Shown here: positions 25,694 to 33,735 of the stretch, one piece after another
Position numbering within the stretch: the first letter of the stretch is position 1
Layout: each line of letters opens with the position of its first letter
NCBI GenBank assembly: GCA_964553795.1
Contig: CAZKMR010000025.1
Coordinates: forward strand, 1 to 49,179
Reading direction: 5' to 3'
From: JADLHS01 sp964553795
GTDB taxonomy: Bacteria > Verrucomicrobiota > Verrucomicrobiia > Limisphaerales > JADLHS01
Length of the DNA: 49,179 nucleotides
Notes under the pieces: model-generated
What the model was told of the DNA's origin: nothing
The model's input: the letters and a program-made list of their open reading frames with translations, nothing else
Database searches by the model: none
Program-made: the position numbers and the translations under genes

Positions 25694-26590
25694 TTATGCG
25701 TCGGATTGCGTCAGGCGGTCAATTTCTGCGCTATAACCAGTCCGAAAATTTGGATACGCCAACGCGACCTGCAATTCCCGCCGCAGTTTCCGATTTGAAA
25801 CGCGCTTGTTCGTCAGACCACGCTTCCGTGGTGCCGCCGCTTCTTCCACCACCCGAGGCGGCAGCGGTTGGCCCAATTTGTCGGCCAGCCATTCGTAAAA
25901 CTTCACCTGCGCCACGGGCTCATCGTCCACGACATTGTAAATTTCGCCGCCATGACCGCGCTCCAACGCTGTGACAATGCTGCTAATCAAATCGTCACGG
26001 TGAATCATATTCAGCGTGCGCATTCCCTCGCCTTCAATCCGCGCTTCGCCTCGCAGAAATTGTTTCAAGAGATACGCGCGCTCCGGTCCATAAATCCCTG
26101 CGGCGCGCAGAACCATCGCCGCGAATCCCTGTTCCCGACCGGCTGCAAGCAACACCTTTTCGGCTTCTACCAAAACTTGAGCCGTTTCCGTAGCCGGCTC
26201 GGTTGCGCTCGTCTCGTCCACGAGCGAACCATCGTTCTGCCCGTACACGCCGGTGCTGCTCGTGTAAACCACCCGAGACCGAACGCCTTTAGCCGCGAGC
26301 CACGAAACGAGATGCTTCATGCCGCTCAGATACAGTTGCCGATATTCCGCCACACCCCCACCGCCGGATGCGACGCAATTCAGCACCCAATCAAAATCAC
26401 CGGGCAAGGAAGCGAGGGTTTCCGGTCGCGTCAAATCTGCATGCAGCGGAATTACGCCCGCATTTCGCAACGCGTTATCCGTGGTTGCCGAACGACGCAA
26501 GCCAAAGACTTCGTGCCCTTGTTGCGCAAGTTGAACAGCCAAAGGAAAACCGACATAACCACAACCCACAATCAGCGCGCGCATGGCCAT
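25694..26590 (-). CDS. NAD(P)-dependent epimerase/dehydratase (YeeZ-like SDR)
   Basis: 298 aa. A Rossmann start (MRALIVGCGYVGFPLAVQLA) precedes an extended-SDR active site (VVYTSSTGVYGQNDGSLVDE) and a substrate region (RTLNMIHRDDLISSIVTALE). E. coli YeeZ and relatives are uncharacterised epimerases. The start overlaps the stop of the acyltransferase gene by one base (TGATG), the same coupling used between ruvA and the acyltransferase. ATG codons at 26590 and 26584 are both possible starts. Confidence 0.88.
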   Translation of the reverse strand: MAMRALIVGCGYVGFPLAVQLAQQGHEVFGLRRSATTDNALRNAGVIPLHADLTRPETLASLPGDFDWVLNCVASGGGGVAEYRQLYLSGMKHLVSWLAAKGVRSRVVYTSSTGVYGQNDGSLVDETSATEPATETAQVLVEAEKVLLAAGREQGFAAMVLRAAGIYGPERAYLLKQFLRGEARIEGEGMRTLNMIHRDDLISSIVTALERGHGGEIYNVVDDEPVAQVKFYEWLADKLGQPLPPRVVEEAAAPRKRGLTNKRVSNRKLRRELQVALAYPNFRTGYSAEIDRLTQSDA

Positions 26591-27315
26591 CAATCGTGGG
26601 TGATGGCCCGCAACTCGGCCTCGAGTTGCTGACGCAAGGTTTCGCGCTCTGCTTCAGTCGCCTCCCGCGGCACGCGCATCACGCGCCCCGTCGTGATTTC
26701 ACACCGCGCAAACGGCAGCGGAATCTGAAAGCGATCCCAACTCTTGAGTTGGATTTTGCCGTGTAGCCGATAGGAAACCGGCACGATGGTCAAACCGGTG
26801 AGTTGCGCAGTGGCAATGACGCCATCCCGCACGGTGTAACAAGGACCACGCGGGCCGTCGGGCGTGATAGCCAGATCATAACCGCGTTCGCCCCAACCCA
26901 CGAGTTCACGCAGGGCTTGCGCGCCCCGCCGCGACGACGAGCCGCGCACGGGTTGCACGCGGAACAATTCCAGGATTCGCGCCAACAAACCACCGTCGCG
27001 ACTGGCACTCACCAACCCGGCGAGTTGGCGCTCCGGTTGATGAAACCGCACATAGCGGTCATACAGCATGAGCGCCAGACCGAGTCGGTTGTGCCAGATG
27101 GCAAAAATGATTTTCTCCCGCGGCGCCGTAGAGAAATAGCCGGACCGATCCTCCAATCGATAACGAATCGTGGCGCCCAAAGCGCGAACGATCAGCCACA
27201 CCAATCGGGCTGCCAGCCGTTGATGCCAGCGCGCGCGATGCGGAATGACCACGCCGGATTTGGGTTTCGGCGCGGTAACGGCGGCAGGCGGTTGTGAGTC
27301 GGGAGCAGTCGCCAT
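26590..27315 (-). CDS. Lysophospholipid acyltransferase family protein (DUF374)
   Basis: 241 aa from the ATG at 27315; the frame continues upstream inside ruvA but that part is a shadow. A short N-terminal hydrophobic stretch (RLAARLVWLIVRALGATIRY) leads to the acyltransferase core: FAIWHNRLGLALMLY, then GLVSASRDGGLLARILELFR, VRGSSSRRGAQALREL and AITPDGPRGPCYTVRDGVIA. DUF374 proteins resemble lipid A late acyltransferases and probably acylate a membrane lipid. It is coupled to ruvA and to the epimerase by TGATG overlaps. Confidence 0.88.
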   Translation of the reverse strand: MATAPDSQPPAAVTAPKPKSGVVIPHRARWHQRLAARLVWLIVRALGATIRYRLEDRSGYFSTAPREKIIFAIWHNRLGLALMLYDRYVRFHQPERQLAGLVSASRDGGLLARILELFRVQPVRGSSSRRGAQALRELVGWGERGYDLAITPDGPRGPCYTVRDGVIATAQLTGLTIVPVSYRLHGKIQLKSWDRFQIPLPFARCEITTGRVMRVPREATEAERETLRQQLEAELRAITHD

Positions 27316-27920
27316 CACGAACCTTTTTTCAGCGCCGCCCGGACCAAATCCTCCACCCCGACCGACTCGCCGAGCATGGCCTGCGCGGCCCGGACGGATT
27401 CGTGGGCGTCGGTTTGTTTGAAACCCAACGCCATAAGTGCCAACACCGCGTCGTTCACCTTCTGGTCGGAGGCCGAAAGCGTTCGCGCGGCACTCGAAGC
27501 TTCCCACGCGCCCGCCGCGCCGATTTTGTCCCGCAGTTCCACCACAATGCGCTCGGCCGTCTTTTTGCCCACGCCGGAAATCTGCGACAACGATTTCACA
27601 TCGCCGTTAGCCACCGCCCCGCGAAAGGCCACGGGATTCATGCCGCTCAATACATTGAGCGCGATTTTCGGTCCAATGCCGCTGACGGTGTTGATGAGCA
27701 TTCGAAACAATTCCCGCTCGGCGGCGGACATGAATCCGTAGAGCACATGCGCGTCTTCGCGCACGGCGAGGTGGGTGAGCAGTTTCACTTCGCCCCCGGG
27801 CGGCGGCAGTTTGTCGAACGACGACAGCGGAATGAGCACGTCGTAACCGACACCATTCACATCCACTGTCACTTGCGTTGGCAACGCATCTACCAGTTTG
27901 CCGTTTAGAAAGGAAATCAT
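27315..27920 (-). CDS. ruvA: Holliday junction branch migration protein RuvA
   Basis: 201 aa, normal length. N-terminal OB fold (MISFLNGKLVDALPTQVTVD, GVGYDVLIPLSSF), two helix-hairpin-helix motifs (LINTVSGIGPKIALNVLSG and LSQISGVGKKTAERIVVELR) and the C-terminal RuvB-binding domain (NDAVLALMALGFKQTDAHES). RuvA tetramers bind the Holliday junction and load RuvB. It follows ruvC by 9 bp; no ruvB lies in the window. Confidence 0.96.
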   Translation of the reverse strand: MISFLNGKLVDALPTQVTVDVNGVGYDVLIPLSSFDKLPPPGGEVKLLTHLAVREDAHVLYGFMSAAERELFRMLINTVSGIGPKIALNVLSGMNPVAFRGAVANGDVKSLSQISGVGKKTAERIVVELRDKIGAAGAWEASSAARTLSASDQKVNDAVLALMALGFKQTDAHESVRAAQAMLGESVGVEDLVRAALKKGS

Positions 27921-27929
27921 GAAGTTACC

Positions 27930-28514
27930 CTAAATCGGTTTTGCGCTGGTCAGACTGAAGCGACTGCGTTCGAGCATTTGGGCCTGGGCCAGCGCCAGTG
28001 CCAACGCATCCGCCGCATCCGCCGCCGGCAACTCGGCCAAACTCAACATTCGCTGCACCATCTTGGCAACGGCGAGTTTTTGCGCTGCGCCGTAGCCGAC
28101 GATAGCCTGTTTTACTTTGCGCGGAGCGATTTCGTAGATTTCCAATCCCGCCTCACCAACGGCTGCCAACGCCGCACCGCGCGCCTGACCCATCACGATG
28201 GCGGTCTTGAGATTCTGCGCGAAGAACAATCCTTCCACCGCGCAAATCGTCGGTTGAAATTGGCGCAAGATGTCCCGAAGCGTCTGCGAAATGTGCGCCA
28301 AGCACCGGGAATGCGGCCAATCCGCCGGACACGAAATCGTTCCCTGGGCCAGCGCCACAGGATTGGGCCGGGTGAGTTCGATGACCCCATAACCGGTACC
28401 GCGCAAGGACGGATCGATTCCCAGAACAATGCGATGCGGGCTCAACTGCGAATTGCGGTGGACCGGCACGGTGACGGTCTGACGCGCTTTGCGCCCGCTG
28501 ACCCGCGCGGCCAT
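27930..28514 (-). CDS. ruvC: Holliday junction resolvase RuvC
   Basis: 194 aa from the ATG at 28514; a longer frame to 28577 is possible. The RNase H-like catalytic acidic residues are in place: the first Asp in IVLGIDPSLRGTGYGVIE, Glu in CAVEGLFFAQN, and the C-terminal Asp pair in ELPAADAADALALALAQAQ. It cleaves Holliday junctions together with RuvAB. An N-terminal extension of about 27 basic residues precedes the usual start of the fold. Confidence 0.95.
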   Translation of the reverse strand: MAARVSGRKARQTVTVPVHRNSQLSPHRIVLGIDPSLRGTGYGVIELTRPNPVALAQGTISCPADWPHSRCLAHISQTLRDILRQFQPTICAVEGLFFAQNLKTAIVMGQARGAALAAVGEAGLEIYEIAPRKVKQAIVGYGAAQKLAVAKMVQRMLSLAELPAADAADALALALAQAQMLERSRFSLTSAKPI

Positions 28515-28595
28515 TTCGTTGAACTGCTGGAGGGTAATTCCCACCAGCGCACTGTGCCAACGAACGTCAGCGCGCAAAAGGAGAAAACCGCGCGC

Positions 28596-29072
28596 CTAAC
28601 CGGTTTGGCCCGCCTCCCACACCCAACTCGCGTCGCCCACAAAATCCCGGACCATCTCCTCCAAGTTCGCCGCCTTGATGGGGATATACTTGCCCGTCGC
28701 CTCAGCCAGGCTCTCGCCAGCGGCATTGGCGACCACCGCGCGCGCGTCCAGAATGCGGCCCTTGCGATTGGCCACCAACTCACTCGTCACCGTGTATTCG
28801 CAGTCCGGATTCAGCGGCTGGAGATAGCGCACGTTCAGCTCGGCACAATAGGCGAATTTCTTCGTCGCGACCACGCACGCCCACACCATGATTTCATCCA
28901 ACACCGTTGCGGTTAATCCGCCATGCACGACGCCCTTGAAACCGATGTGCGCCGCGCCGGGGCGAAAATGCGTCGATACCGTTTTGCCGTCGGTGTGAAA
29001 TCGCAACTTCAAGCCGTGCGGGTTGGATTCCCCGCAAACAAAACAGGAGTGCGTGTGCGGCAGTTCTTTCAT
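28596..29072 (-). CDS. PaaI-type hotdog thioesterase
   Basis: 158 aa. An N-terminal CFVCGESNPHGLKLRF motif with two cysteines typical of one PaaI-like subgroup precedes the hotdog active-site helix FKGVVHGGLTATVLDEIMVW, with the conserved HGG and Asp. It is probably an acyl-CoA thioesterase; the substrate is unknown. It is coupled to the upstream M3 peptidase by a one-base TGATG overlap, and ruvC follows after 81 bp. Confidence 0.9.
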   Translation of the reverse strand: MKELPHTHSCFVCGESNPHGLKLRFHTDGKTVSTHFRPGAAHIGFKGVVHGGLTATVLDEIMVWACVVATKKFAYCAELNVRYLQPLNPDCEYTVTSELVANRKGRILDARAVVANAAGESLAEATGKYIPIKAANLEEMVRDFVGDASWVWEAGQTG

Positions 29073-31204
29073 CACTTCGCCGGCTGCGCGCCGATTTTTT
29101 GGAGAAACGGTTCGATCGAACGTGGACGTCCCAGAAATTCGCGGATGCTGACATTGACATCACGCGAATCGCCCTGAGCGTAGATTTCGTCCCGCATCCG
29201 CCGTCCCACGGCAACATCGTAATAACCATCCGGCGCTTTCTCGAAAACGGTCGCCATGTCCGCCGCAATGGCATCCGCCCAAGCGTAACCATAGTAACCC
29301 GCGTCGTAGCCGCTAAAGTGGCCGAAGTAGCAGAGGAACGCCGTGTCCGCCGGCTGGGGCAGGAAGGTTTCGCTCAGGATTCGGTTGGACAAAGGCAACG
29401 CTTCGGACGCATTGGCGACGGTAATTTCCGTGTGCAATTTCAAATCCATCAAGCCGAACGACAGTTGTCGGCGATAGAAACAACCGTAAGTCGCATACTT
29501 CGCCGCCTTGAGTTGTTCGAGAATCTGCGGCGGAATCTTCTTCGTCGGGTCGCGGTAATCCGCCGCAAAACTATTCAACACCCTGGTGTCCCACACCCAA
29601 TTCTCCAGCATTTGCGACGGCGCTTCGACAAAATCGCGCGGCACGCTCGTGCCGGAGAAGCGGACATACTTCGCCCGCGTCAACAAGCCGTGCATGGCAT
29701 GGCCGAATTCATGAAAGAGCGTTTCCACTGAATCATGATCCAACAGGGAAGGTTTGTCCGCAGTCGGCGGAGTGAAGTTGCACACCAGCGCCACGACCGG
29801 CCGCTGATATTCGCCATTCGCGAACGCTTTGCCCTCGATCAACGGAAACATCGCGAAGTGATGATACTTGCCCTCGCGCGGGAACAAATCGAGATAGAAG
29901 AACCCCAGCGGCTCGGCGGTTTGCGCATCGCTCACGGCCCAAAGTTGCAAATCCTCGACCCATTTATATGGCGCTTGCACGCGTTCGAACTTCAACCCGA
30001 AGATGCGCTGGTAAATGTCGAACATGCCTTGCAACGTGCGGTCGAGCGGGAAGAAATTTCGCAACTGCTCGCTGTCCACGTTGTATTTCGTCTTCCGCAA
30101 TTGCTCAGCGTAGTACCGCCAATCCCAAATGTGAATGGGCGCATTCGTGTCGCCCGTCTCCGCCGCCTTGAGGTGCCGAAACTCCGCCAACTCCGCTTCG
30201 AACTTCGATTGCAACCCGTCCCGCAGTTTCTCCTCGAACTCAATCGCCGTCCGGGCGTTCTTGGCCATCTTCACTTCCAACTGATAATCCGCCCAATTGG
30301 CGTAGCCGAGTTTCGTCGCAATCTGATGTCGCAGAGCGAGCATTTTTTCCACCAGCGGCGCGTTCTCGACATTGGCCAGCGAACTATGCTCAATCGTCAC
30401 ACGTTGCCGGACGGCCTCGCTTTTCACGTGCTCCAGCACCGCGAGGTACTGCCACGTGACATTGACCTGGATGCTGTACTCGTCAGCGCCGACTTTCACG
30501 CCGGGCGCCGTCAACAAACTTTCCGGCGCCCCCGCCAGTTCCGCTTTAGTGAATGAAATCCGTTTCGCGGCCTTGGTAATGTTGCTGTCGAAATCGGTGC
30601 TGACCGCGGACAGTTCCTTGCGCAAGCGTTCCACCTCGTCGCGTTGCGCCTTGGGCAACGTCATGCCGGTGCGCCGATAATCGCGCCAGGTTTCTTCCAG
30701 CAACTTGGCATCCTCGCCAGCCAGTTGCGGTTTGGTGTCCACGTAGGCTTTCACTGCGCGATAAACGTCCTCGCGATAATCCAGTCCGACTGCCCATTCC
30801 TGCAGGCGCTTCACCGCTTCCGTAGCGGTATCCCGCAACACGGCATTCGTGCTGGTTTCCTTGATGAGGTAAATGCGGTTCAGCGCCGCACCGACGGCGG
30901 CAGCATTGTCGTCGAGCGCCCGCACGGTATTGGCAAACGTCACTTCGCGGCTCGTCAGTTTGCCGATCCGATCCAACGCCGCATTGGCCTGGCTCATGGT
31001 TTGATCCGCGGTAGCGTTGATGGCTTCCGGGGTGGTTTCAAACGTTGGCAACGTCAGCCGATTGTGGAACTTCGTTCCGACGCGTTGAAATTCCGCGAGT
31101 GATTTGCCGGCGGAAGCAGAATCTTCCGGACAACAACGATCGGTGGTAGTGCAAGAAACAGCCATAGCAACAAGCCCGAGCAAACAAAGTGGTTTTCCGA
31201 ACAT
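29072..31204 (-). CDS. M3-family oligopeptidase lipoprotein
   Basis: 710 aa from the ATG at 31204. The N-terminus is a lipoprotein signal (MFGKPLCLLGLVAMAVSC), unlike cytosolic oligopeptidase A, so it should act on the periplasmic side. The zinc motif HEFGHAMHG and a downstream Glu (FVEAPSQMLENWVW) give the M3 thimet-oligopeptidase active site; the long helical N-terminal half is as expected. It cleaves short peptides. It is the first gene of the minus-strand run that continues to ygfZ, and diverges from a DppD-type peptide-transport ATPase across 137 bp, a suggestive pairing. Confidence 0.93.
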   Translation of the reverse strand: MFGKPLCLLGLVAMAVSCTTTDRCCPEDSASAGKSLAEFQRVGTKFHNRLTLPTFETTPEAINATADQTMSQANAALDRIGKLTSREVTFANTVRALDDNAAAVGAALNRIYLIKETSTNAVLRDTATEAVKRLQEWAVGLDYREDVYRAVKAYVDTKPQLAGEDAKLLEETWRDYRRTGMTLPKAQRDEVERLRKELSAVSTDFDSNITKAAKRISFTKAELAGAPESLLTAPGVKVGADEYSIQVNVTWQYLAVLEHVKSEAVRQRVTIEHSSLANVENAPLVEKMLALRHQIATKLGYANWADYQLEVKMAKNARTAIEFEEKLRDGLQSKFEAELAEFRHLKAAETGDTNAPIHIWDWRYYAEQLRKTKYNVDSEQLRNFFPLDRTLQGMFDIYQRIFGLKFERVQAPYKWVEDLQLWAVSDAQTAEPLGFFYLDLFPREGKYHHFAMFPLIEGKAFANGEYQRPVVALVCNFTPPTADKPSLLDHDSVETLFHEFGHAMHGLLTRAKYVRFSGTSVPRDFVEAPSQMLENWVWDTRVLNSFAADYRDPTKKIPPQILEQLKAAKYATYGCFYRRQLSFGLMDLKLHTEITVANASEALPLSNRILSETFLPQPADTAFLCYFGHFSGYDAGYYGYAWADAIAADMATVFEKAPDGYYDVAVGRRMRDEIYAQGDSRDVNVSIREFLGRPRSIEPFLQKIGAQPAK

Positions 31205-31341
31205 GGCGGGAAACCTAGCGGCGCAACGAGAGCGCTTCAAGCCATTTGAAATTCGCGCCGCCCCACATGGTTGTGCCGCAGCCGGCACAACTCCACGCGT
31301 GACAGTTCTGCGCCGACTTCCGACACTGCCGCGTCGCGCCG

Positions 31342-32316
31342 ATGCCCTTGCTCGAAATCAAGAACCTGCAACTCGACTTCGCCACGCCGGAGGGGCGCGC
31401 CCGCGCCGTGGATGGCGTGTCGCTGTCGCTCGCGGCGGGCGAAACCGTGTGCCTTGTGGGCGAGAGCGGTTGCGGCAAAAGCGTCACCGCGCAATCCATC
31501 GCCCGCCTCGTTCCCGCCCCCCCCGCGGATTATCCCGCCGGGGAAATCCTGCTCAACGGCCGCGACGTGTTAAAGATGTCGCCGGAAGAACTGCGCACCA
31601 TTCGCGGCGGCGTGGTCAGTTATGTGTTTCAAGAACCCAGCGCATCGCTGAATCCCGTGTTTCGCGTGGGCGCCCAGATTAAAGAATCGTTGCAACTGCA
31701 TCGCCCGCAAAACGCGAATGATGCGGAAGTCATTCGCCTGTTGAAACTCGTGGGCATTCCCGCTCCGGAATCGCGCTTGCGGAATTATCCGTTCGAAATG
31801 TCCGGCGGCATGCAACAACGCGTGATGATCGCCATGGCGTTGGCGAGTGAACCCAAACTGTTGGTGGCAGATGAACCCACCACCGCGCTCGACGTGACGA
31901 TTCAGGCGCAAATCATGGATTTGTTGCGCGACCTGAAGCAACGCCTCGGCATGGCCATTCTGCTCATCACCCACAACCTGGGCATTGTGGGCGACATCGC
32001 GGACCGCGTCGCGGTCATGTACGCTGGTCAGATTGTGGAACTCGCTCCGACACGAGAGTTGTTGCAACGGCCGCTGCATCCTTACACGCGGGCGTTGATG
32101 GCCAGCGTCCCGAAATTGCGCGGCGAAACTTCACGATTGGCAGCGATTCCCGGGACGGTACCGCGGATTGGAGACTTCCCGTCGGGCTGCCGCTTCGCGC
32201 CGCGATGTCCGATTGCCAAGGCAGACTGTCAGCACACGCCGCCGGCATTGCAAGAAGTCGAACCGCAGCGTTGGGTGCGCTGTCCGTATTGGCGCGAAAC
32301 GTCAGTTGGCCTGTGA
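31342..32316 (+). CDS. Oligopeptide/dipeptide ABC transporter ATP-binding protein (DppD/OppD type)
   Basis: 324 aa. Walker A (LVGESGCGKSVTAQSI), Q-loop (SYVFQEPSASLNP), signature (MSGGMQQRVMIAMALASEP), Walker B (LLVADEPTTALDVTIQAQIM) and H-loop (LLITHNLGI). The C-terminal extension of the oligopeptide subfamily is present (FPSGCRFAPRCPIAKADC, four Cys). It energises uptake of peptides or nickel with partner permeases and a second ATPase. None of these lies nearby, so it is an orphan unless encoded elsewhere. The 3' end overlaps the converging tadA gene by 15 bp. Confidence 0.93.
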   Translation: MPLLEIKNLQLDFATPEGRARAVDGVSLSLAAGETVCLVGESGCGKSVTAQSIARLVPAPPADYPAGEILLNGRDVLKMSPEELRTIRGGVVSYVFQEPSASLNPVFRVGAQIKESLQLHRPQNANDAEVIRLLKLVGIPAPESRLRNYPFEMSGGMQQRVMIAMALASEPKLLVADEPTTALDVTIQAQIMDLLRDLKQRLGMAILLITHNLGIVGDIADRVAVMYAGQIVELAPTRELLQRPLHPYTRALMASVPKLRGETSRLAAIPGTVPRIGDFPSGCRFAPRCPIAKADCQHTPPALQEVEPQRWVRCPYWRETSVGL

Positions 32317-32811
32317 TCGCTGGCGCGCCTTCTCGTTCTTCTCGCGCTGCTCGGCAAAGAAGGTTTGCAACAACGCCCGGCACTCTTCCACGCGCACGCC
32401 GCTGGTGATTTCGCAGCGATGATTGAGCGTGGGAAATTGCAACAGATTCATCGCACTCCCCGCCGCGCCGCCCTTCGGGTCGCTGGCCCCAAACACCACG
32501 CGACCAAACCGCACATGCACGATCGCCCCGGCGCACATCGGGCACGGTTCTTTGGTGACGTAAAGCGTGCAATCATTCAAGCGCCAGTCGCCCACCGCTT
32601 CTTCCGCCTGCGTAATCGCCAGCATCTCGGCATGGGCAGTCGCGTCTTTGAGCAATTCCACCTGATTATAGGCGCGCGCAATGATGCGGCCCGCGCGCAC
32701 GACCACGGCGCCGACGGGCACTTCCTCCGCTTCGTAAGCCCGGGCCGCCTGCCGCAAGGCCTCGCCCATGAAATACTGGTCGCTTTGCAAATCGATGATC
32801 GGCTCGTCCAT
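32302..32811 (-). CDS. tadA: tRNA-specific adenosine deaminase TadA
   Basis: 169 aa. The cytidine-deaminase-fold zinc site is present: ATAHAEMLAI (His ligand and catalytic Glu) and TKEPCPMCAGAIVHVRFGRV (two Cys ligands), with VPVGAVVVRAGRIIARAYNQ upstream. TadA converts the wobble adenosine of tRNA-Arg(ACG) to inosine. The C-terminus is Lys/Arg/Gln-rich. It is transcribed divergently from the RodZ-like gene. Confidence 0.95.
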   Translation of the reverse strand: MDEPIIDLQSDQYFMGEALRQAARAYEAEEVPVGAVVVRAGRIIARAYNQVELLKDATAHAEMLAITQAEEAVGDWRLNDCTLYVTKEPCPMCAGAIVHVRFGRVVFGASDPKGGAAGSAMNLLQFPTLNHRCEITSGVRVEECRALLQTFFAEQREKNEKARQRSQAN

Positions 32812-32946
32812 GGATGGAGCCTAGTAACAGGCCGGAAGGGGCGACAGAAAAAATCGTCTCAGCGGCTAAAGCATGGCGCCGAATACCGCGCGCCCAGTCG
32901 TTTCCTGCATTGCCAACGGCCCGCTAAACCGGCTAGAAATAGCGGA

Positions 32947-33456
32947 ATGCCTACGGTTGCAGAACAACTGCGCGCGGCGCGCGAAGCCCGAAACCTCTCC
33001 ATCAACGAGGTGGCGGAAATCACCAAAATCCGCACGGACCACATTCGCGCCCTGGAGGAAGGCAACTTCGATGTCTTCGTGGCGCCAGTTTACATTCGCG
33101 GCTTTACCCGCACTTACGCCACCGTTCTGAAAATGGATGTGCCCCAGGTCATCAAAGCGCTGGATGGCGAACTCGACCAAACGGAGAAATTCGCCGAGCC
33201 CCCGCCACTGACGGATGACGGCAAAGGCGTGGTGGATTTCATGACCCTCCAACTCTCCAAGTTGAATCTGCATCGCCGCGAGATTCTGATCGGGTTGGTC
33301 GTCATCGCCGTGGTCGTGATCAGTTTCTTGGTCTGGCGAGCACGTCGCCAGGCCGATCCGGCCGCGAACCTGCCCCCGGCCCGCGTGCAGCCCGCCGGAC
33401 GCGACTCGGGCAACACCCTTCCGCTCCCGACGCCCAGCCCGGCGCCGCGCCGATAG
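32947..33456 (+). CDS. Short RodZ-like membrane protein
   Basis: 169 aa from the ATG at 32947. Residues 1-70 are the RodZ-type helix-turn-helix (EQLRAAREARNLSINEVAEI, then IRALEEGNFDVFVAPVYIRG, then FTRTYATVLKMD). One membrane helix follows at about 115-133 (EILIGLVVIAVVVISFLVW). Only a 35-residue Pro-rich tail lies beyond it, so the periplasmic beta domain of full RodZ is missing. In E. coli RodZ links MreB to the cell-wall elongation machinery. This short form could still bind MreB from inside. Annotation as RodZ itself is tentative. Confidence 0.8.
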   Translation: MPTVAEQLRAAREARNLSINEVAEITKIRTDHIRALEEGNFDVFVAPVYIRGFTRTYATVLKMDVPQVIKALDGELDQTEKFAEPPPLTDDGKGVVDFMTLQLSKLNLHRREILIGLVVIAVVVISFLVWRARRQADPAANLPPARVQPAGRDSGNTLPLPTPSPAPRR

Positions 33457-33549
33457 GTTCAAATTCGGCGGGAGAAAGCGGCTTTCTTCAATTGCGCGGT
33501 AAACCTGAAAATTCTGCGCAAAACAACCCGTCGCACGCTGCCGCTTCGA

Positions 33550-33578
33550 TTGACATTTGACCCGACCTGTGGCTTAAT
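33550..33578 (+). promoter_or_regulatory. Sigma-70-type promoter of tRNA-Tyr (and probably purH)
   Basis: A perfect -35, TTGACA (33550-33555), a 17-base spacer, and a -10, CTTAAT (33573-33578, four of six consensus bases). The expected transcription start is near 33585, 17 bases before the tRNA. It is the best promoter I can see in the window. Confidence 0.78.
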
Positions 33579-33601
33579 CCACGCCCCACAGCGGGACGGT
33601 T

Positions 33602-33687
<86 letters not shown>

Positions 33688-33735
33688 CCTTCACTCCGGT
33701 CCAAATCTCGGAGGCTGTTTTCCTGACGCAACCAA

